From assembly GCA_963842515.1 (NCBI GenBank), contig CAWJGO010000002.1, forward strand, positions 62,001 to 126,000: a stretch of 64,000 bases of DNA. Direction: 5' to 3'. The position numbers were made by a program, and so were the translations under genes. This document shows positions 8,195 to 16,612 of the stretch, piece after piece. Origin of the DNA: CADEED01 sp963842515. Its GTDB lineage: Bacteria > Pseudomonadota > Gammaproteobacteria > Steroidobacterales > Steroidobacteraceae. The notes under the pieces are model-generated. The model worked only from the letters and a program-made list of their open reading frames with translations. It did no database searches and was not told where the DNA came from. Position 1 is the first letter of the stretch; each line of letters starts with the position of its first letter.

Positions 8195-9574
8195 ATGGCA
8201 CTTTTCGAAAACCTGACCGCACGCCTTTCGCGCACCGTCGACACGCTTCGCGGCCGCGGCCGCATCACCGAAGAAAACGTCGGTGATGCCTTACGCGAAG
8301 TCCGCATGGCACTGCTCGAGGCGGATGTTGCGCTGCCGGTGGTCAAGACGTTCATCGAGCGCGTCAAGCAGAAGGCGCTCGGGGCCGAAGTCACCGCCAG
8401 CCTCACGCCCGGCCAGGCTTTCGTCGGCATCCTGCACAAGGAGCTGGTCGCCATCATGGGCGGGCCTTCTTCGTCGAAGAATGGGGCCCGCTTCGAACTG
8501 CGCGCGCAGCCGCCAGTGGTGGTGTTGTTAGCTGGCTTGCAGGGCGCCGGCAAGACCACCACCGCCGGCAAGCTCGCGCGCTGGCTGCTCGACCAGAAAA
8601 AACGGGTGTTGTTAGTCAGCACGGATATTCGCCGGCCTGCGGCCATTCTGCAGCTGCAGCGGCTGGCGGAGCAGGTGGGCGCCGGATTCTTTCCCAGCGA
8701 TGCGGGACAGTCGCCCGCCACCATCGCGCGCGACTCGCTCGAGGCGGCGCGGCGCGGCGTGTACGACGCGCTCATCGTCGATACCGCGGGCCGCCTGCAC
8801 GTCGACGCCGAGCTCATGGAAGAGGTGAAGGACATCGAACGCGCGGTCGAAACGCACGAGCGCCTGTTCGTCATCGACGCCATGGCGGGCCAGGACGCGG
8901 TGAATTCCGCGCGTGCTTTCGGGCAGGCGCTCGATCTCACCGGCATCATTCTCACCAAGGCCGACGGCGACGCGCGCGGCGGTGCAGCGCTGTCGGTACG
9001 CGAGGTCACCGGCAAACCCATCGTGCTGGTGGGCGTCGGCGAAAAGCTCGATGCACTCGAACCATTCGATGCGGAGCGGATGGCCGGACGCATTCTCGGT
9101 ATGGGCGACGTGGTCGCCCTGGTCGAGCAGGTGCAACAGCAGGTCAACGTCGAGGAGGCGCAGAAGCTCGCGACCAAGGTCGCCAAGGGCAAGGGATTCG
9201 ACCTGGTCGACCTCAAGAGCCAGCTGGAGCAGCTGCAAAAGATGGGTGGCGTGGGGGCCCTCATGGACAAGCTGCCCCAGGCGGCCAAGAAAGGTGGCGC
9301 CATGCCCGCCGATCAGGGCGACAAGGATGTCCGCCGGCAGATCGCCATCATCAATTCCATGACCCGGAAGGAGCGCCGTAACCCGGGCTTGCTCGACGGT
9401 TCACGCCGCCGGCGCATTGCCGCCGGAGCGGGGGTGCAGGTCCAGGACGTCAACAGGCTCATGAAGCAGTTCATGGAAATGCAGAAAATGATGAAAAGCA
9501 TGGCCGGGGGGCGCATGAAGCGCATGCTGCAGGCCTTCAAGGGCGGGATGCCCCCTGGCTTCCCCGGGCAGTAG
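8195..9574 (+). CDS. ffh: signal recognition particle protein Ffh
   Basis: 459 residues. An N-terminal helical bundle is followed by the SRP GTPase domain (GLQGAGKTTTAGKLA, STDIRRPAAI, IVDTAGRLHVD, TKADGDARGG) and a C-terminal methionine-rich M domain (MKQFMEMQKMMKSMAGGRM) that binds 4.5S RNA and signal sequences. With 4.5S RNA it delivers nascent membrane proteins to FtsY. The partner RNA gene is in this same window at about 51.4 kb. No Shine-Dalgarno sequence precedes ATG 8195, and the -10 box sits immediately upstream, so the mRNA may be nearly leaderless. Confidence 0.97.
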   Translation: MALFENLTARLSRTVDTLRGRGRITEENVGDALREVRMALLEADVALPVVKTFIERVKQKALGAEVTASLTPGQAFVGILHKELVAIMGGPSSSKNGARFELRAQPPVVVLLAGLQGAGKTTTAGKLARWLLDQKKRVLLVSTDIRRPAAILQLQRLAEQVGAGFFPSDAGQSPATIARDSLEAARRGVYDALIVDTAGRLHVDAELMEEVKDIERAVETHERLFVIDAMAGQDAVNSARAFGQALDLTGIILTKADGDARGGAALSVREVTGKPIVLVGVGEKLDALEPFDAERMAGRILGMGDVVALVEQVQQQVNVEEAQKLATKVAKGKGFDLVDLKSQLEQLQKMGGVGALMDKLPQAAKKGGAMPADQGDKDVRRQIAIINSMTRKERRNPGLLDGSRRRRIAAGAGVQVQDVNRLMKQFMEMQKMMKSMAGGRMKRMLQAFKGGMPPGFPGQ

Positions 9575-9607
9575 TAAAACGGCCTTTCCCTAACCCATTG
9601 GTTTGCG

Positions 9608-9613
9608 TAGAAT
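9608..9613 (+). promoter_or_regulatory. -10 box of the rpsP operon promoter
   Basis: TAGAAT followed by CCGCGC, which looks like a GC-rich discriminator typical of ribosomal protein promoters under stringent control (inference). The predicted leader to the rpsP ATG is about 64 bases. The -35 is weak. Confidence 0.5.
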
Positions 9614-9683
9614 CCGCGCTCTTTTTTGGCCGGCCGGGACGGGTATTTCGCCCCGGGGCTACGCAACTTGAAGGTTCAATGAC

Positions 9684-9935
9684 ATGGTGACAATTCGTCT
9701 GACCCGCCGCGGTGCCACTAACACGCCGTTCTATCACGTCGTGGTGACCGACAGCCGCAAGCGCCAGGGAGGCAAGAGCCTCGAGCAGGTGGGCTTCTTC
9801 AACCCGAAAGCGGTGAAGAACGAGACCAAGCTCAAGCTCGACATCGCGCGCATCGAATACTGGCTGTCCAAGGGCGCGCAGCAGTCCGACCGCGTGAAGA
9901 ACCTGGTGAGCACGTTCCGCAAGGCGAACGCCTGA
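9684..9935 (+). CDS. rpsP: 30S ribosomal protein S16
   Basis: 83 residues, normal length. The start MVTIRLTRRGATNTPFYHVV and the segment SRKRQGGKSLEQVGFFNP are diagnostic. S16 is an early-assembly protein of the small subunit. First gene of the conserved rpsP-rimM-trmD-rplS operon; AAGG at 9671-9674 provides the ribosome-binding site. Confidence 0.98.
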   Translation: MVTIRLTRRGATNTPFYHVVVTDSRKRQGGKSLEQVGFFNPKAVKNETKLKLDIARIEYWLSKGAQQSDRVKNLVSTFRKANA

Positions 9936-9954
9936 TCGCAACAGGGGTTGGGCG

Positions 9955-10461
9955 TTGAGCAAACCCCGCCAGGTCGAAGTAGGTAGATTGGGAGCGGCTC
10001 ACGGAGTGCGCGGCTGGTTGCGGGTGCAGTCGTACACCGACCCACCGCAACGATTGTTCGAGTGGCCCAACTGGCAATTGCAGTCGGCGAACGGGGCCAC
10101 CCGCGAAGTGAAGTTGTTGGAAGCGCGGGCCCAGGGCAATGGCTGGATCGCGCGGATCGAGGGTGTCGAGGAGCGCGACGGCGCGAGTCGATTGACCGGG
10201 CAGATGATTCTCATCGAGCGCGAGCTGATGGGTCCGCCTCCAGGGCGCGAACACTATCGCGATGACCTGGTCGGATTCGAAGCGAAGAATCTGGAAGGTG
10301 TGGTGCTCGGCGTGGTCGATCATTTCGTCGACACGCCCGGCAATGTGGTGATGGTGATCAAGGGTGCGCGCGAACACTGGGTTCCAGTGACCGGGCAGCA
10401 TCTGCGCAGCATCGACAAGGATGCGCGCTCAGTGGTTGTGGATTGGCCCGAGGATTTTTGA
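9955..10461 (+). CDS. rimM: ribosome maturation factor RimM
   Basis: 168 residues. An N-terminal RimM domain (VEVGRLGAAHGVRGWLRV) and a C-terminal PRC-barrel (DDLVGFEAKNLEGVVLGVV) are both recognisable. RimM binds S19 and assists 30S head assembly. The start is TTG 9955; no ATG or GTG is available between the rpsP stop and the first conserved residues, and AGGGG lies just upstream. It is in the standard operon position between rpsP and trmD. Confidence 0.95.
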   Translation: MSKPRQVEVGRLGAAHGVRGWLRVQSYTDPPQRLFEWPNWQLQSANGATREVKLLEARAQGNGWIARIEGVEERDGASRLTGQMILIERELMGPPPGREHYRDDLVGFEAKNLEGVVLGVVDHFVDTPGNVVMVIKGAREHWVPVTGQHLRSIDKDARSVVVDWPEDF

Positions 10462-10469
10462 CACGACTC

Positions 10470-11222
10470 ATGCAAATAGAAGTCGTGACATTGTTTCCCG
10501 AGCTCATCCAGCAAGCGCTGAAGTTCGGCGTACTGGGCCGGGCGGTCGAGCGGGGCATCGTGTCGGTGGGTTGCGAAGACCCGCGCGCGCATACCCGCGA
10601 TGTGCACCGCACGGTGGACGATCGGCCGTATGGTGGCGGACCGGGCATGGTGTTGAAGCCCGAGGCAATGTCAGCGGCCATCGACGCCGCGGCGGCGCGG
10701 CAACCTGCGGGGTCGCTGCGCATATACATGTCGGCGCAGGGCGTGCCTTTCACGCAGGCGCTGGCGCAGGAATTTTCGACGCTGCCGGGGCTGACCCTGG
10801 TGGCGGGGCGATATGAGGGACTCGACGAGCGGGTCATCGAATCGCGTATAGATAGAGAAGTGTCGGTAGGCGACTACGTGTTGTCGGGAGGTGAGTTTCC
10901 CGCGCTCGTGGTCATCGACGCGGTGGCGCGTTTGCTGCCCGGGGTACTCGGGGATGAACGCTCCAGCGTCGAGGAGTCTTTCGACGATGGATTGCTCGAT
11001 TGGCCGCACTACACGCGGCCGGTGGAGTTCGAAGGCCGCACGGTGCCCGAAGTTTTGCAGGGCGGACACCACGCTGACATTCAGCGCTGGCGGTTGAAGC
11101 AGGCGGTCGCGCGCACCTGGATGCGCCGGCCAGATTTGATTGCACGGGGTGGATTGCCGGCCGATGCGGCGAAACTCCTCGACGAATTTCTCGCTGAACG
11201 CGAAGGTGACAGACATGGCTAA
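10470..11222 (+). CDS. trmD: tRNA (guanine-N1)-methyltransferase TrmD
   Basis: 250 residues from ATG 10470 (MQIEVVTLFPEL). In-frame TTG codons upstream would add residues overlapping rimM that the family lacks. The SPOUT fold with its trefoil-knot SAM site is marked by HRTVDDRPYGGGPGM, GRYEGLDERVI and GDYVLSGGE. TrmD methylates G37 of tRNAs reading CNN codons and prevents +1 frameshifting. Its end overlaps rplS by 8 bases. Confidence 0.97.
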   Translation: MQIEVVTLFPELIQQALKFGVLGRAVERGIVSVGCEDPRAHTRDVHRTVDDRPYGGGPGMVLKPEAMSAAIDAAAARQPAGSLRIYMSAQGVPFTQALAQEFSTLPGLTLVAGRYEGLDERVIESRIDREVSVGDYVLSGGEFPALVVIDAVARLLPGVLGDERSSVEESFDDGLLDWPHYTRPVEFEGRTVPEVLQGGHHADIQRWRLKQAVARTWMRRPDLIARGGLPADAAKLLDEFLAEREGDRHG

Positions 11223-11562
11223 CAGCATCATTTTAGAACTCGAAAAGGCGCGTGCAACGCGCAAACTTCCGGACTTCAATCCGGGCGACACCGTGGTCGT
11301 GCAGGTCAAGGTGACCGAAGGCGATCGCGAGCGTGCGCAGGCCTACGAAGGCGTGGTCATTGCCAAGAGCAATCGCGGCCTCAACTCCTCGTTCACGGTG
11401 CGCAAGATTTCGCACGGCGAGGGCGTGGAGCGCGTGTTCCAGACCCACAGCCCGTCGATCAGCGAAGTCTCGGTCAAGCGCCGCGGCAGCGTGCGTCGCG
11501 CCAAGCTCTACTACCTGCGTGACCTGTCCGGCAAGGCCGCTCGCATCGAAGAGAAGGTCTAA
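11215..11562 (+). CDS. rplS: 50S ribosomal protein L19
   Basis: 115 residues from ATG 11215 (MANSIILELEKA). Conserved segments FNPGDTVVVQVKV, RVFQTHSPSI and KLYYLRDLSGKAARI identify L19, which sits at the 30S-50S interface. Last gene of the rpsP operon; it overlaps trmD, and sppA follows after 24 bases. Confidence 0.98.
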   Translation: MANSIILELEKARATRKLPDFNPGDTVVVQVKVTEGDRERAQAYEGVVIAKSNRGLNSSFTVRKISHGEGVERVFQTHSPSISEVSVKRRGSVRRAKLYYLRDLSGKAARIEEKV

Positions 11563-11586
11563 GCGGCACTTGGACGGCTGGCAAAA

Positions 11587-13464
11587 ATGATCGGCCGGAT
11601 ATTTGGCGGCATCTGGCGCGGCCTCGACGGGCTGCGCAAGGTCCTGCATCTGCTGGTGTTGCTGACGATATTCGGTCTCATCGTTGGTGCGTTGCGCACG
11701 TCGATCCCGCATATCGAGGATCACTCTGCGCTCGTGCTCGCCCCCAAGGGCGAGATCGTCGAACAGCTGGCCGGCAGTCCGGTCGACCAGGCCATCGCCA
11801 GGGCGCAGGGCGAATCGCAGCGCGAGACCCTGCTCTGGGATCTCATCGATGCGCTCAAGGCCGCGAAGAAAGATGCACGCATCGCAGCGGTGGTGCTCGA
11901 CCTCAACTACATGTCGGGCGGCGGCCAGCCGACACTTGCGGAGTTCACGGCGGCCATCAAGGACTTCCGCAGCTCCGGCAAGAAAGTCGTCGCGCACGGC
12001 ACCGCCTTCCTGCAGGAGAGCTACTACGTCGCCGCCGCGGCCGACGAGATCTATCTCGATCCGCAGGGCCTGGTCGCCATCGACGGCTACGACCGTTATC
12101 GCACCTACTACAAAGACTTGTTCGACAAGCTCGGCATCGAGTTGAACCTGTTCCGAGTGGGCGCGTACAAGAGCGCCGCGGAAGTCTACGTTCGCAACGA
12201 CATGTCTCCTGAGGAACGCGAGGAAAGCCTCGCGTACCTGAATGGCCTGTGGCTCGGCTATCGCACCGCGGTTGCCGAATCCCGTGGGCTCACCGCCACC
12301 GACATCTCCGACTACGTCACCAACCTCGTGCCAGCGATGCTCGCGGCCAAGGGTGATGCCGCCAAGGTCGCGCTCGACGCCAATCTGGTCACGGGCCTCA
12401 AGTCGTCCATCGATGTCGAGCGACGCATGGTCGAGCTCGTGGGCGGGGATAGCGCCGAAGAGACTCAGGAAAAAGTCGAGGCGGACGAGAGCGATGCGGG
12501 CGAGTCGTACAACTCCACCTCGCTCGAAGATTATCTGCGCAGCGTGCACGCCGAAAAGCGCGCCCGTGGCGCGGGCAAGGCGCGAATCGGCGTGATCGTC
12601 GCCTCGGGCGAAATCCTCGACGGTTCGCAGCCTCCGGGAACCGTGGGTGGCGAGACCACCGCCGAGCTCATTCGCCAGGCGCGCGACGATGACGACGTGA
12701 AGGCCATCGTGCTGCGGGTAGATAGCCCGGGAGGCAGCGTGTTCGCCTCCGAGCAGATCTATCGCGAAGTGCGCGCCGCTCAGGCGGACGGCAAGCCCGT
12801 GGTGGTTTCCTTCGGCGACGTCGCGGCGTCCGGTGGCTATTACATCGCGAGCTCGGCAGACGAGATCTGGGCGCATCCGTCCACGATCACCGGCTCCATC
12901 GGCATTTACGGCGTCATTCCCACCTTTCAGAACACGCTCAAGAAAATCGGCGTCAGCGTCGATGGCATCGGCACCACGAGCCTCTCCGGCCAGCTGCGCA
13001 TCGATCGCCCGCTGGGCGCCGACGCCAAGGTGCTGTTGCAGTCTTTCATGGAGCGCGGCTACGAAGAATTCCTCGCGCACGTGGCCGACGGCCGCAAGAA
13101 GACCCGCGATGAAGTGCACGCCATCGCGCAGGGGCGCGTCTGGATCGGAACCGACGCCAAGAACAACGGCCTGGTCGATGAGCTCGGGTTGTTCGACCAG
13201 GCAGTGAAGTCGGCGGCGAAGCGCGCCAAGCTCACCGATGACTACGATGTCCAGCGCATCGAACCGGAATTGTCTTGGGCCGAATCCCTGGCGCTGCAGG
13301 TCCGTGTGTGGTTCGCCAGGAATTTCCTGGGCGACATTGCCGCGCGCCTGCCGACGTTGCAGGTGGCCCGACAGCTCGAGCCGCTGCAGCGGGAACTGGC
13401 ACGCTGGTCGCGCATGAACGCGCGCGACAACCGCTACGTCTACTGCTTCTGCGACGTACGTTAA
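11587..13464 (+). CDS. sppA: signal peptide peptidase SppA, 67-kDa type
   Basis: 625 residues. One N-terminal membrane anchor (residues about 19-38, VLHLLVLLTIFGLIVGALR) holds a periplasmic tandem of two ClpP-like domains. The catalytic lysine is in VGAYKSAAEVYVRNDMS (first repeat) and the nucleophilic serine in GDVAASGGYYIASSADEI (second repeat), the Ser/Lys pair of the long SppA form. It degrades signal peptides after secretion. A ribosome-binding GGA lies near 11576. It follows rplS closely but is probably a separate function. Confidence 0.95.
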   Translation: MIGRIFGGIWRGLDGLRKVLHLLVLLTIFGLIVGALRTSIPHIEDHSALVLAPKGEIVEQLAGSPVDQAIARAQGESQRETLLWDLIDALKAAKKDARIAAVVLDLNYMSGGGQPTLAEFTAAIKDFRSSGKKVVAHGTAFLQESYYVAAAADEIYLDPQGLVAIDGYDRYRTYYKDLFDKLGIELNLFRVGAYKSAAEVYVRNDMSPEEREESLAYLNGLWLGYRTAVAESRGLTATDISDYVTNLVPAMLAAKGDAAKVALDANLVTGLKSSIDVERRMVELVGGDSAEETQEKVEADESDAGESYNSTSLEDYLRSVHAEKRARGAGKARIGVIVASGEILDGSQPPGTVGGETTAELIRQARDDDDVKAIVLRVDSPGGSVFASEQIYREVRAAQADGKPVVVSFGDVAASGGYYIASSADEIWAHPSTITGSIGIYGVIPTFQNTLKKIGVSVDGIGTTSLSGQLRIDRPLGADAKVLLQSFMERGYEEFLAHVADGRKKTRDEVHAIAQGRVWIGTDAKNNGLVDELGLFDQAVKSAAKRAKLTDDYDVQRIEPELSWAESLALQVRVWFARNFLGDIAARLPTLQVARQLEPLQRELARWSRMNARDNRYVYCFCDVR

Positions 13465-13489
13465 CCGCGCATCGTCACGGCACTGGCTG

Positions 13490-13892
13490 ATGTCTGGTGT
13501 CCCGCCAACATTCATCGCCGCGGCGGTCGCCTTGCTGGGAATGCCGCGTTGTGCGCACGCTGCGCCGCTCGAGCCTGACCCACCCAAAGTCTGTTCGGCG
13601 TGCGAGCAGTGGAACAGGCCGCACGAGCCGTTTAGAATTTTCGGCAACACTTATTAGTCGGCGTCGCAGGACTTTCCTCGATCCTCATCGCGTCCGATGA
13701 AGCGCTGATTCTGCTCGACGGAGCACTTCCGCAATCGACGCCACTCGTTGCCGCGAACATCCGCAAACTCGGGTTTCGCGTGGAAGACGTTCGCCTCATC
13801 GTGAATACGCACACGACTTCGAGGCCTATGCGGCAAACGCCAAGCTCAAGCTTGATCAGCGCGTTGCCGCCGAGCGTGCCGACACGCCCTAG
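13490..13892 (+). pseudogene. subclass B3 metallo-beta-lactamase, internally deleted pseudogene
   Basis: Starting at ATG 13490 a signal peptide (FIAAAVALLGMPRCAHAA) leads into CSACEQWNRPHEPFRIFGN, the start of a B3 lactamase. One base is lost at about 13655 (TATTAG, which should read Tyr-Tyr), after which the fold continues as VGVAGLSSILIASD, LLDGALPQ, LGFRVEDVRLIVNTH. At about 13812 the sequence jumps into the typical C-terminal helix of the family (DFEAYAANAKLKLDQRV) and a stop. The HxHxDH zinc site and most of the catalytic domain, roughly half the usual 290-residue gene, are missing. With both a deletion and a frame loss it cannot be active. The family calls are by recognition, not by a search. 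Confidence 0.82.
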
Positions 13893-13900
13893 CCTCAAGC

Positions 13901-14935
13901 TCAGTTCAGCGTGCCCCAGTCGAGGATGACTTTGCCCGACTGCCCCGATCCCATGGTCTCGAAGCCGCGCTGAAACTCCTGGATGGGGAAGTGGTGCGTG
14001 ATCACCGGCGTGATGTCGAGGCCGCCCTGCAGCAGCGCCGCCATTTTGTACCAGGTCTCGAACATTTCCCGGCCGTAGATACCACGCATGTTGAGACCCT
14101 TGAAGATCACCTGGTTCCAGTCGATGGCGGTCTCGCCAGGCGGTATGCCTAACAACGCCACGCTGCCGCCGTGATGCATGGTGCGCAGCATGTCGCGGAA
14201 CGCCGTGGGGTTGCCTGACATCTCGAGTCCCACGTCGAACCCCTCCTGCATCCCGAGATCTTTCATCGTATCGTCGAGCGTCTGCTTCGTGACGTTGACC
14301 GCCCGCGTGGCGCCCATCTTCTGCGCGAGACCCAGGCGGAAATCGTTGACGTCGGTGATGACGACATGACGCGCGCCCACGCGCTTGGCAATGGCCACGG
14401 CCATGATGCCGATGGGCCCGGCACCGGTGATCAGCACGTCTTCGCCCACCATGTTGAAGGCGAGGGCGGTGTGCGTGGCGTTACCGAACGGATCGAGAAT
14501 GCTGGCGATGTCATCAGTGACGGCGTCGGTCAGCTTGAAGGCATTGCTCGCCGGAATGCTCAGGTACTCTGCGAAGCACCCCTGTCTATCCACACCGACA
14601 CCCACGGTGTTGCGGCAGAGATGGCGCCTTCCGGCGCGACAATTTCGACAATGGCCGCAGGTGAGGTGCCCTTCGCCGGAGACGCGATCGCCCACGGCGA
14701 AGCCGCGCACTTCGCTGCCCATGTCGACGATGCGGCCGTAGTACTCGTGGCCCACGGCCATGGGCACCGGGATGGTCTTTTGCGCCCAGGCGTCCCACTG
14801 ATAGATGTGCATGTCGGTGCCGCAAATCGCGGTCTTGGCGATCCTGATCAGCACGTCGTTGGGACCGACCTTGGGTTCGGGAATGTCCTTCATCCAGATG
14901 CCCGGGCGTGCTTCGCTTTTTACCAATGCTTTCAT
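13901..14935 (-). CDS. tdh: L-threonine 3-dehydrogenase
   Basis: 344 residues, a zinc-dependent medium-chain dehydrogenase. Catalytic zinc residues lie in KTAICGTDMHIY and VGHEYYG; the structural zinc site is CGHCRNCRAGRRHLC; the NAD-binding Rossmann fold has GAGPIGIMAVAIAK. It oxidises L-threonine to 2-amino-3-ketobutyrate, which Kbl cleaves. It follows kbl with a 4-base ATGA overlap, the reverse-complement view of a tight kbl-tdh operon. Confidence 0.97.
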   Translation of the reverse strand: MKALVKSEARPGIWMKDIPEPKVGPNDVLIRIAKTAICGTDMHIYQWDAWAQKTIPVPMAVGHEYYGRIVDMGSEVRGFAVGDRVSGEGHLTCGHCRNCRAGRRHLCRNTVGVGVDRQGCFAEYLSIPASNAFKLTDAVTDDIASILDPFGNATHTALAFNMVGEDVLITGAGPIGIMAVAIAKRVGARHVVITDVNDFRLGLAQKMGATRAVNVTKQTLDDTMKDLGMQEGFDVGLEMSGNPTAFRDMLRTMHHGGSVALLGIPPGETAIDWNQVIFKGLNMRGIYGREMFETWYKMAALLQGGLDITPVITHHFPIQEFQRGFETMGSGQSGKVILDWGTLN

Positions 14936-16119
14936 TTGATGAGCTCCATGGTGCGACCCACCTTGATGAATGCCGCGAGCGCGCGTTCGAGTTGCGCTTC
15001 GCTCAGCGCCGCGGACATCTGCGTGCGGATGCGCGCTTCGCCCTTCGGCACCACGGGGAAGGAAAAGCCGATCACGTACACGCCTTCGCCCAGGAGTTGG
15101 TCGGCGAAGCGCGCGGCCAACCCGGCATCGCCGATCATCACCGGGATGATGGGATGTTCACCGGGTAGTAGTTTGAAGCCGGCGGCCTGCATTCCCGCAC
15201 GGAATTTCCGCGCATGGCCGAACAGCGTGGCGCGAAGATCCGGCAGGTTTTCGACCAGGTCGAGCGCGCGCAATGTGACCGCCGCGACCACTGGCGGAAT
15301 GCTGTTGGAGAACAGGTACGGCCGCGACCGCTGGCGCAGCCAGGCAATGACGCTGGCTTTGCCCGCGGTGTAGCCGCCGCTGCCGCCGCCCAATGCCTTG
15401 CCGAAGGTGCCGGTCAGGAAGTCGATGCGGCGCGCGACACCGCAGTGTTCCGGGGTGCCACGGCCGGAAGCGCCCATGAAGCCGGTGGCGTGGGAATCGT
15501 CGACCATGACGAGCGCGTCGTACTTGTCGGCGAGGTCGCAGATCTCTTTCAAGGGCGCGATGCTGCCGTCCATGGAGAACACGCCATCGGTGGCGATGAG
15601 CCGCGTGCGGCAATCGTGTGTGTCCTTCAGGTGTTGCTCGAGCTCGGCAAGGTTGCGGTTGGCATAGCGCAGGCGCCGCGCCTTGCAGAGGCGGATACCG
15701 TCAATGATGCTGGCGTGGTTCAACGCATCGGAAATGATGGCGTCACTTTCGCCGAGCACGGTTTCGAACAGCCCGCCATTGGCGTCCCAGCACGAGGAAT
15801 ACAGGATGGTGTCCTCGGTACCGAGAAAGCGCGACAGCGCGGCCTCGAGTTGCTTGTGCACGGCCTGCGTGCCGCAGATGAAGCGCACCGAGGCCATGCC
15901 GTAGCCATAACGGTCGATGGCGCGATGCGCGGCCTCGCGGATCGCCGGATGACTGGCGAGGCCCAGGTAGTTGTTAGCGCAGAGATTGACGACATCGGCA
16001 TCATTGGCGCGGATCTGACCGCCCTGGGGACTGGCGATCACGCGTTCGGTCTTGAAGAGGCCTTGTTGCCGGAGCTCGTCGAGCTGGGTGTCGAATCGTT
16101 GATAGAACAAAGGATCCAC
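14932..16119 (-). CDS. kbl: 2-amino-3-ketobutyrate CoA ligase (glycine C-acetyltransferase)
   Basis: 395 residues from GTG 16119, preceded by GAGG at a 7-base spacing; an upstream ATG would add eleven residues the family lacks. A fold-type I PLP enzyme: NLCANNYLGLASH near the start, the glycine-rich DDSHATGFMGASGRGT, and the PLP lysine in LTGTFGKALGGGSGGY. It converts 2-amino-3-ketobutyrate plus CoA to glycine and acetyl-CoA. First gene of kbl-tdh; transcribed away from hslR. Confidence 0.95.
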   Translation of the reverse strand: MDPLFYQRFDTQLDELRQQGLFKTERVIASPQGGQIRANDADVVNLCANNYLGLASHPAIREAAHRAIDRYGYGMASVRFICGTQAVHKQLEAALSRFLGTEDTILYSSCWDANGGLFETVLGESDAIISDALNHASIIDGIRLCKARRLRYANRNLAELEQHLKDTHDCRTRLIATDGVFSMDGSIAPLKEICDLADKYDALVMVDDSHATGFMGASGRGTPEHCGVARRIDFLTGTFGKALGGGSGGYTAGKASVIAWLRQRSRPYLFSNSIPPVVAAVTLRALDLVENLPDLRATLFGHARKFRAGMQAAGFKLLPGEHPIIPVMIGDAGLAARFADQLLGEGVYVIGFSFPVVPKGEARIRTQMSAALSEAQLERALAAFIKVGRTMELIK

Positions 16120-16151
16120 GAAGGAACCTCGGGTATGGTGAAGTTGGCGCA

Positions 16152-16159
16152 ATTATACT
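16152..16159. promoter_or_regulatory. shared -10 element between kbl and hslR
   Basis: The sequence ATTATACT reads TATACT on the plus strand (16154-16159) and TATAAT on the minus strand (16157-16152). Plus-strand transcription would begin near 16166, two bases before the hslR ATG; minus-strand transcription would give kbl a leader of about 27 bases. A single symmetric -10 core seems to serve both genes. No good -35 is visible for either. Confidence 0.5.
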
Positions 16160-16167
16160 GGCGCGTC

Positions 16168-16599
16168 ATGGCCAAACTGGCAGATCACGAAAACGCCGAA
16201 GGTGCCCAGGGCGGCGGTGCCACGCTGCGCATCGACCGCTGGTTGTGGTGCACCCGGCTGTTCAAGTCGCGCACCCTGGCGGCCGAGGCGGTGGCGGGCG
16301 GCAAGGTTCATTTGAACGGACAGCGCGTCAAACCGGCACACGGTGTGCGAGTGGGCGACAAGGTGGAGATCAGCCGCCAGGGTTATGCCTTCGAATGCGA
16401 GGTCCTGAAGCTGCTCGACCGGCGCGGCGCCGCACCCATCGCGCAGTCGTGTTACGCCGAAACCGACGTGGCGCGCGCGGCGCGGGAGAAATTCGCCGAG
16501 CAATCGCGCCTGGCTGCCGCGTTTGCGCAGCCGCGTTCGCTCGAACGGCCCGACAAACATGGCCGCCGCGAGCTGCGCCGGCTGCGCGGCCGCGACTGA
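16168..16599 (+). CDS. hslR: ribosome-associated heat shock protein Hsp15 (S4 domain)
   Basis: 143 residues from ATG 16168. An S4 RNA-binding domain fills residues about 19-65 (LRIDRWLWCTRLFKSRTLAAEAV, GGKVHLNGQRVKP, VGDKVEI) and a basic tail ends RRELRRLRGRD. Hsp15 recognises stalled 50S subunits carrying peptidyl-tRNA and helps recycle them. The reading frame is open far upstream over kbl, but only the 143-residue part is homologous. It may be co-transcribed with the next gene, 13 bases away. Confidence 0.92.
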   Translation: MAKLADHENAEGAQGGGATLRIDRWLWCTRLFKSRTLAAEAVAGGKVHLNGQRVKPAHGVRVGDKVEISRQGYAFECEVLKLLDRRGAAPIAQSCYAETDVARAAREKFAEQSRLAAAFAQPRSLERPDKHGRRELRRLRGRD

Positions 16600-16612
16600 C
16601 GCGGAAATACCC

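Noticed and set aside
8179..9303. A 374-codon minus-strand frame opposite ffh
   Set aside because: Serine/arginine-rich composition typical of antisense reading of a GC-rich gene; ffh is unmistakable on the other strand.
11233..13650. An 805-codon open frame on the minus strand opposite rplS and sppA
   Set aside because: It mirrors the codons of two clearly homologous plus-strand genes in GC-rich DNA and shows no domain of its own.
13632..13898. 88-codon minus-strand frame between sppA and tdh
   Set aside because: The plus strand here reads as a B3 lactamase remnant, which explains the sequence better.
14366..15373. A 335-codon plus-strand frame over tdh and kbl
   Set aside because: Antisense to two well-supported enzymes; no motif and no ribosome-binding site.
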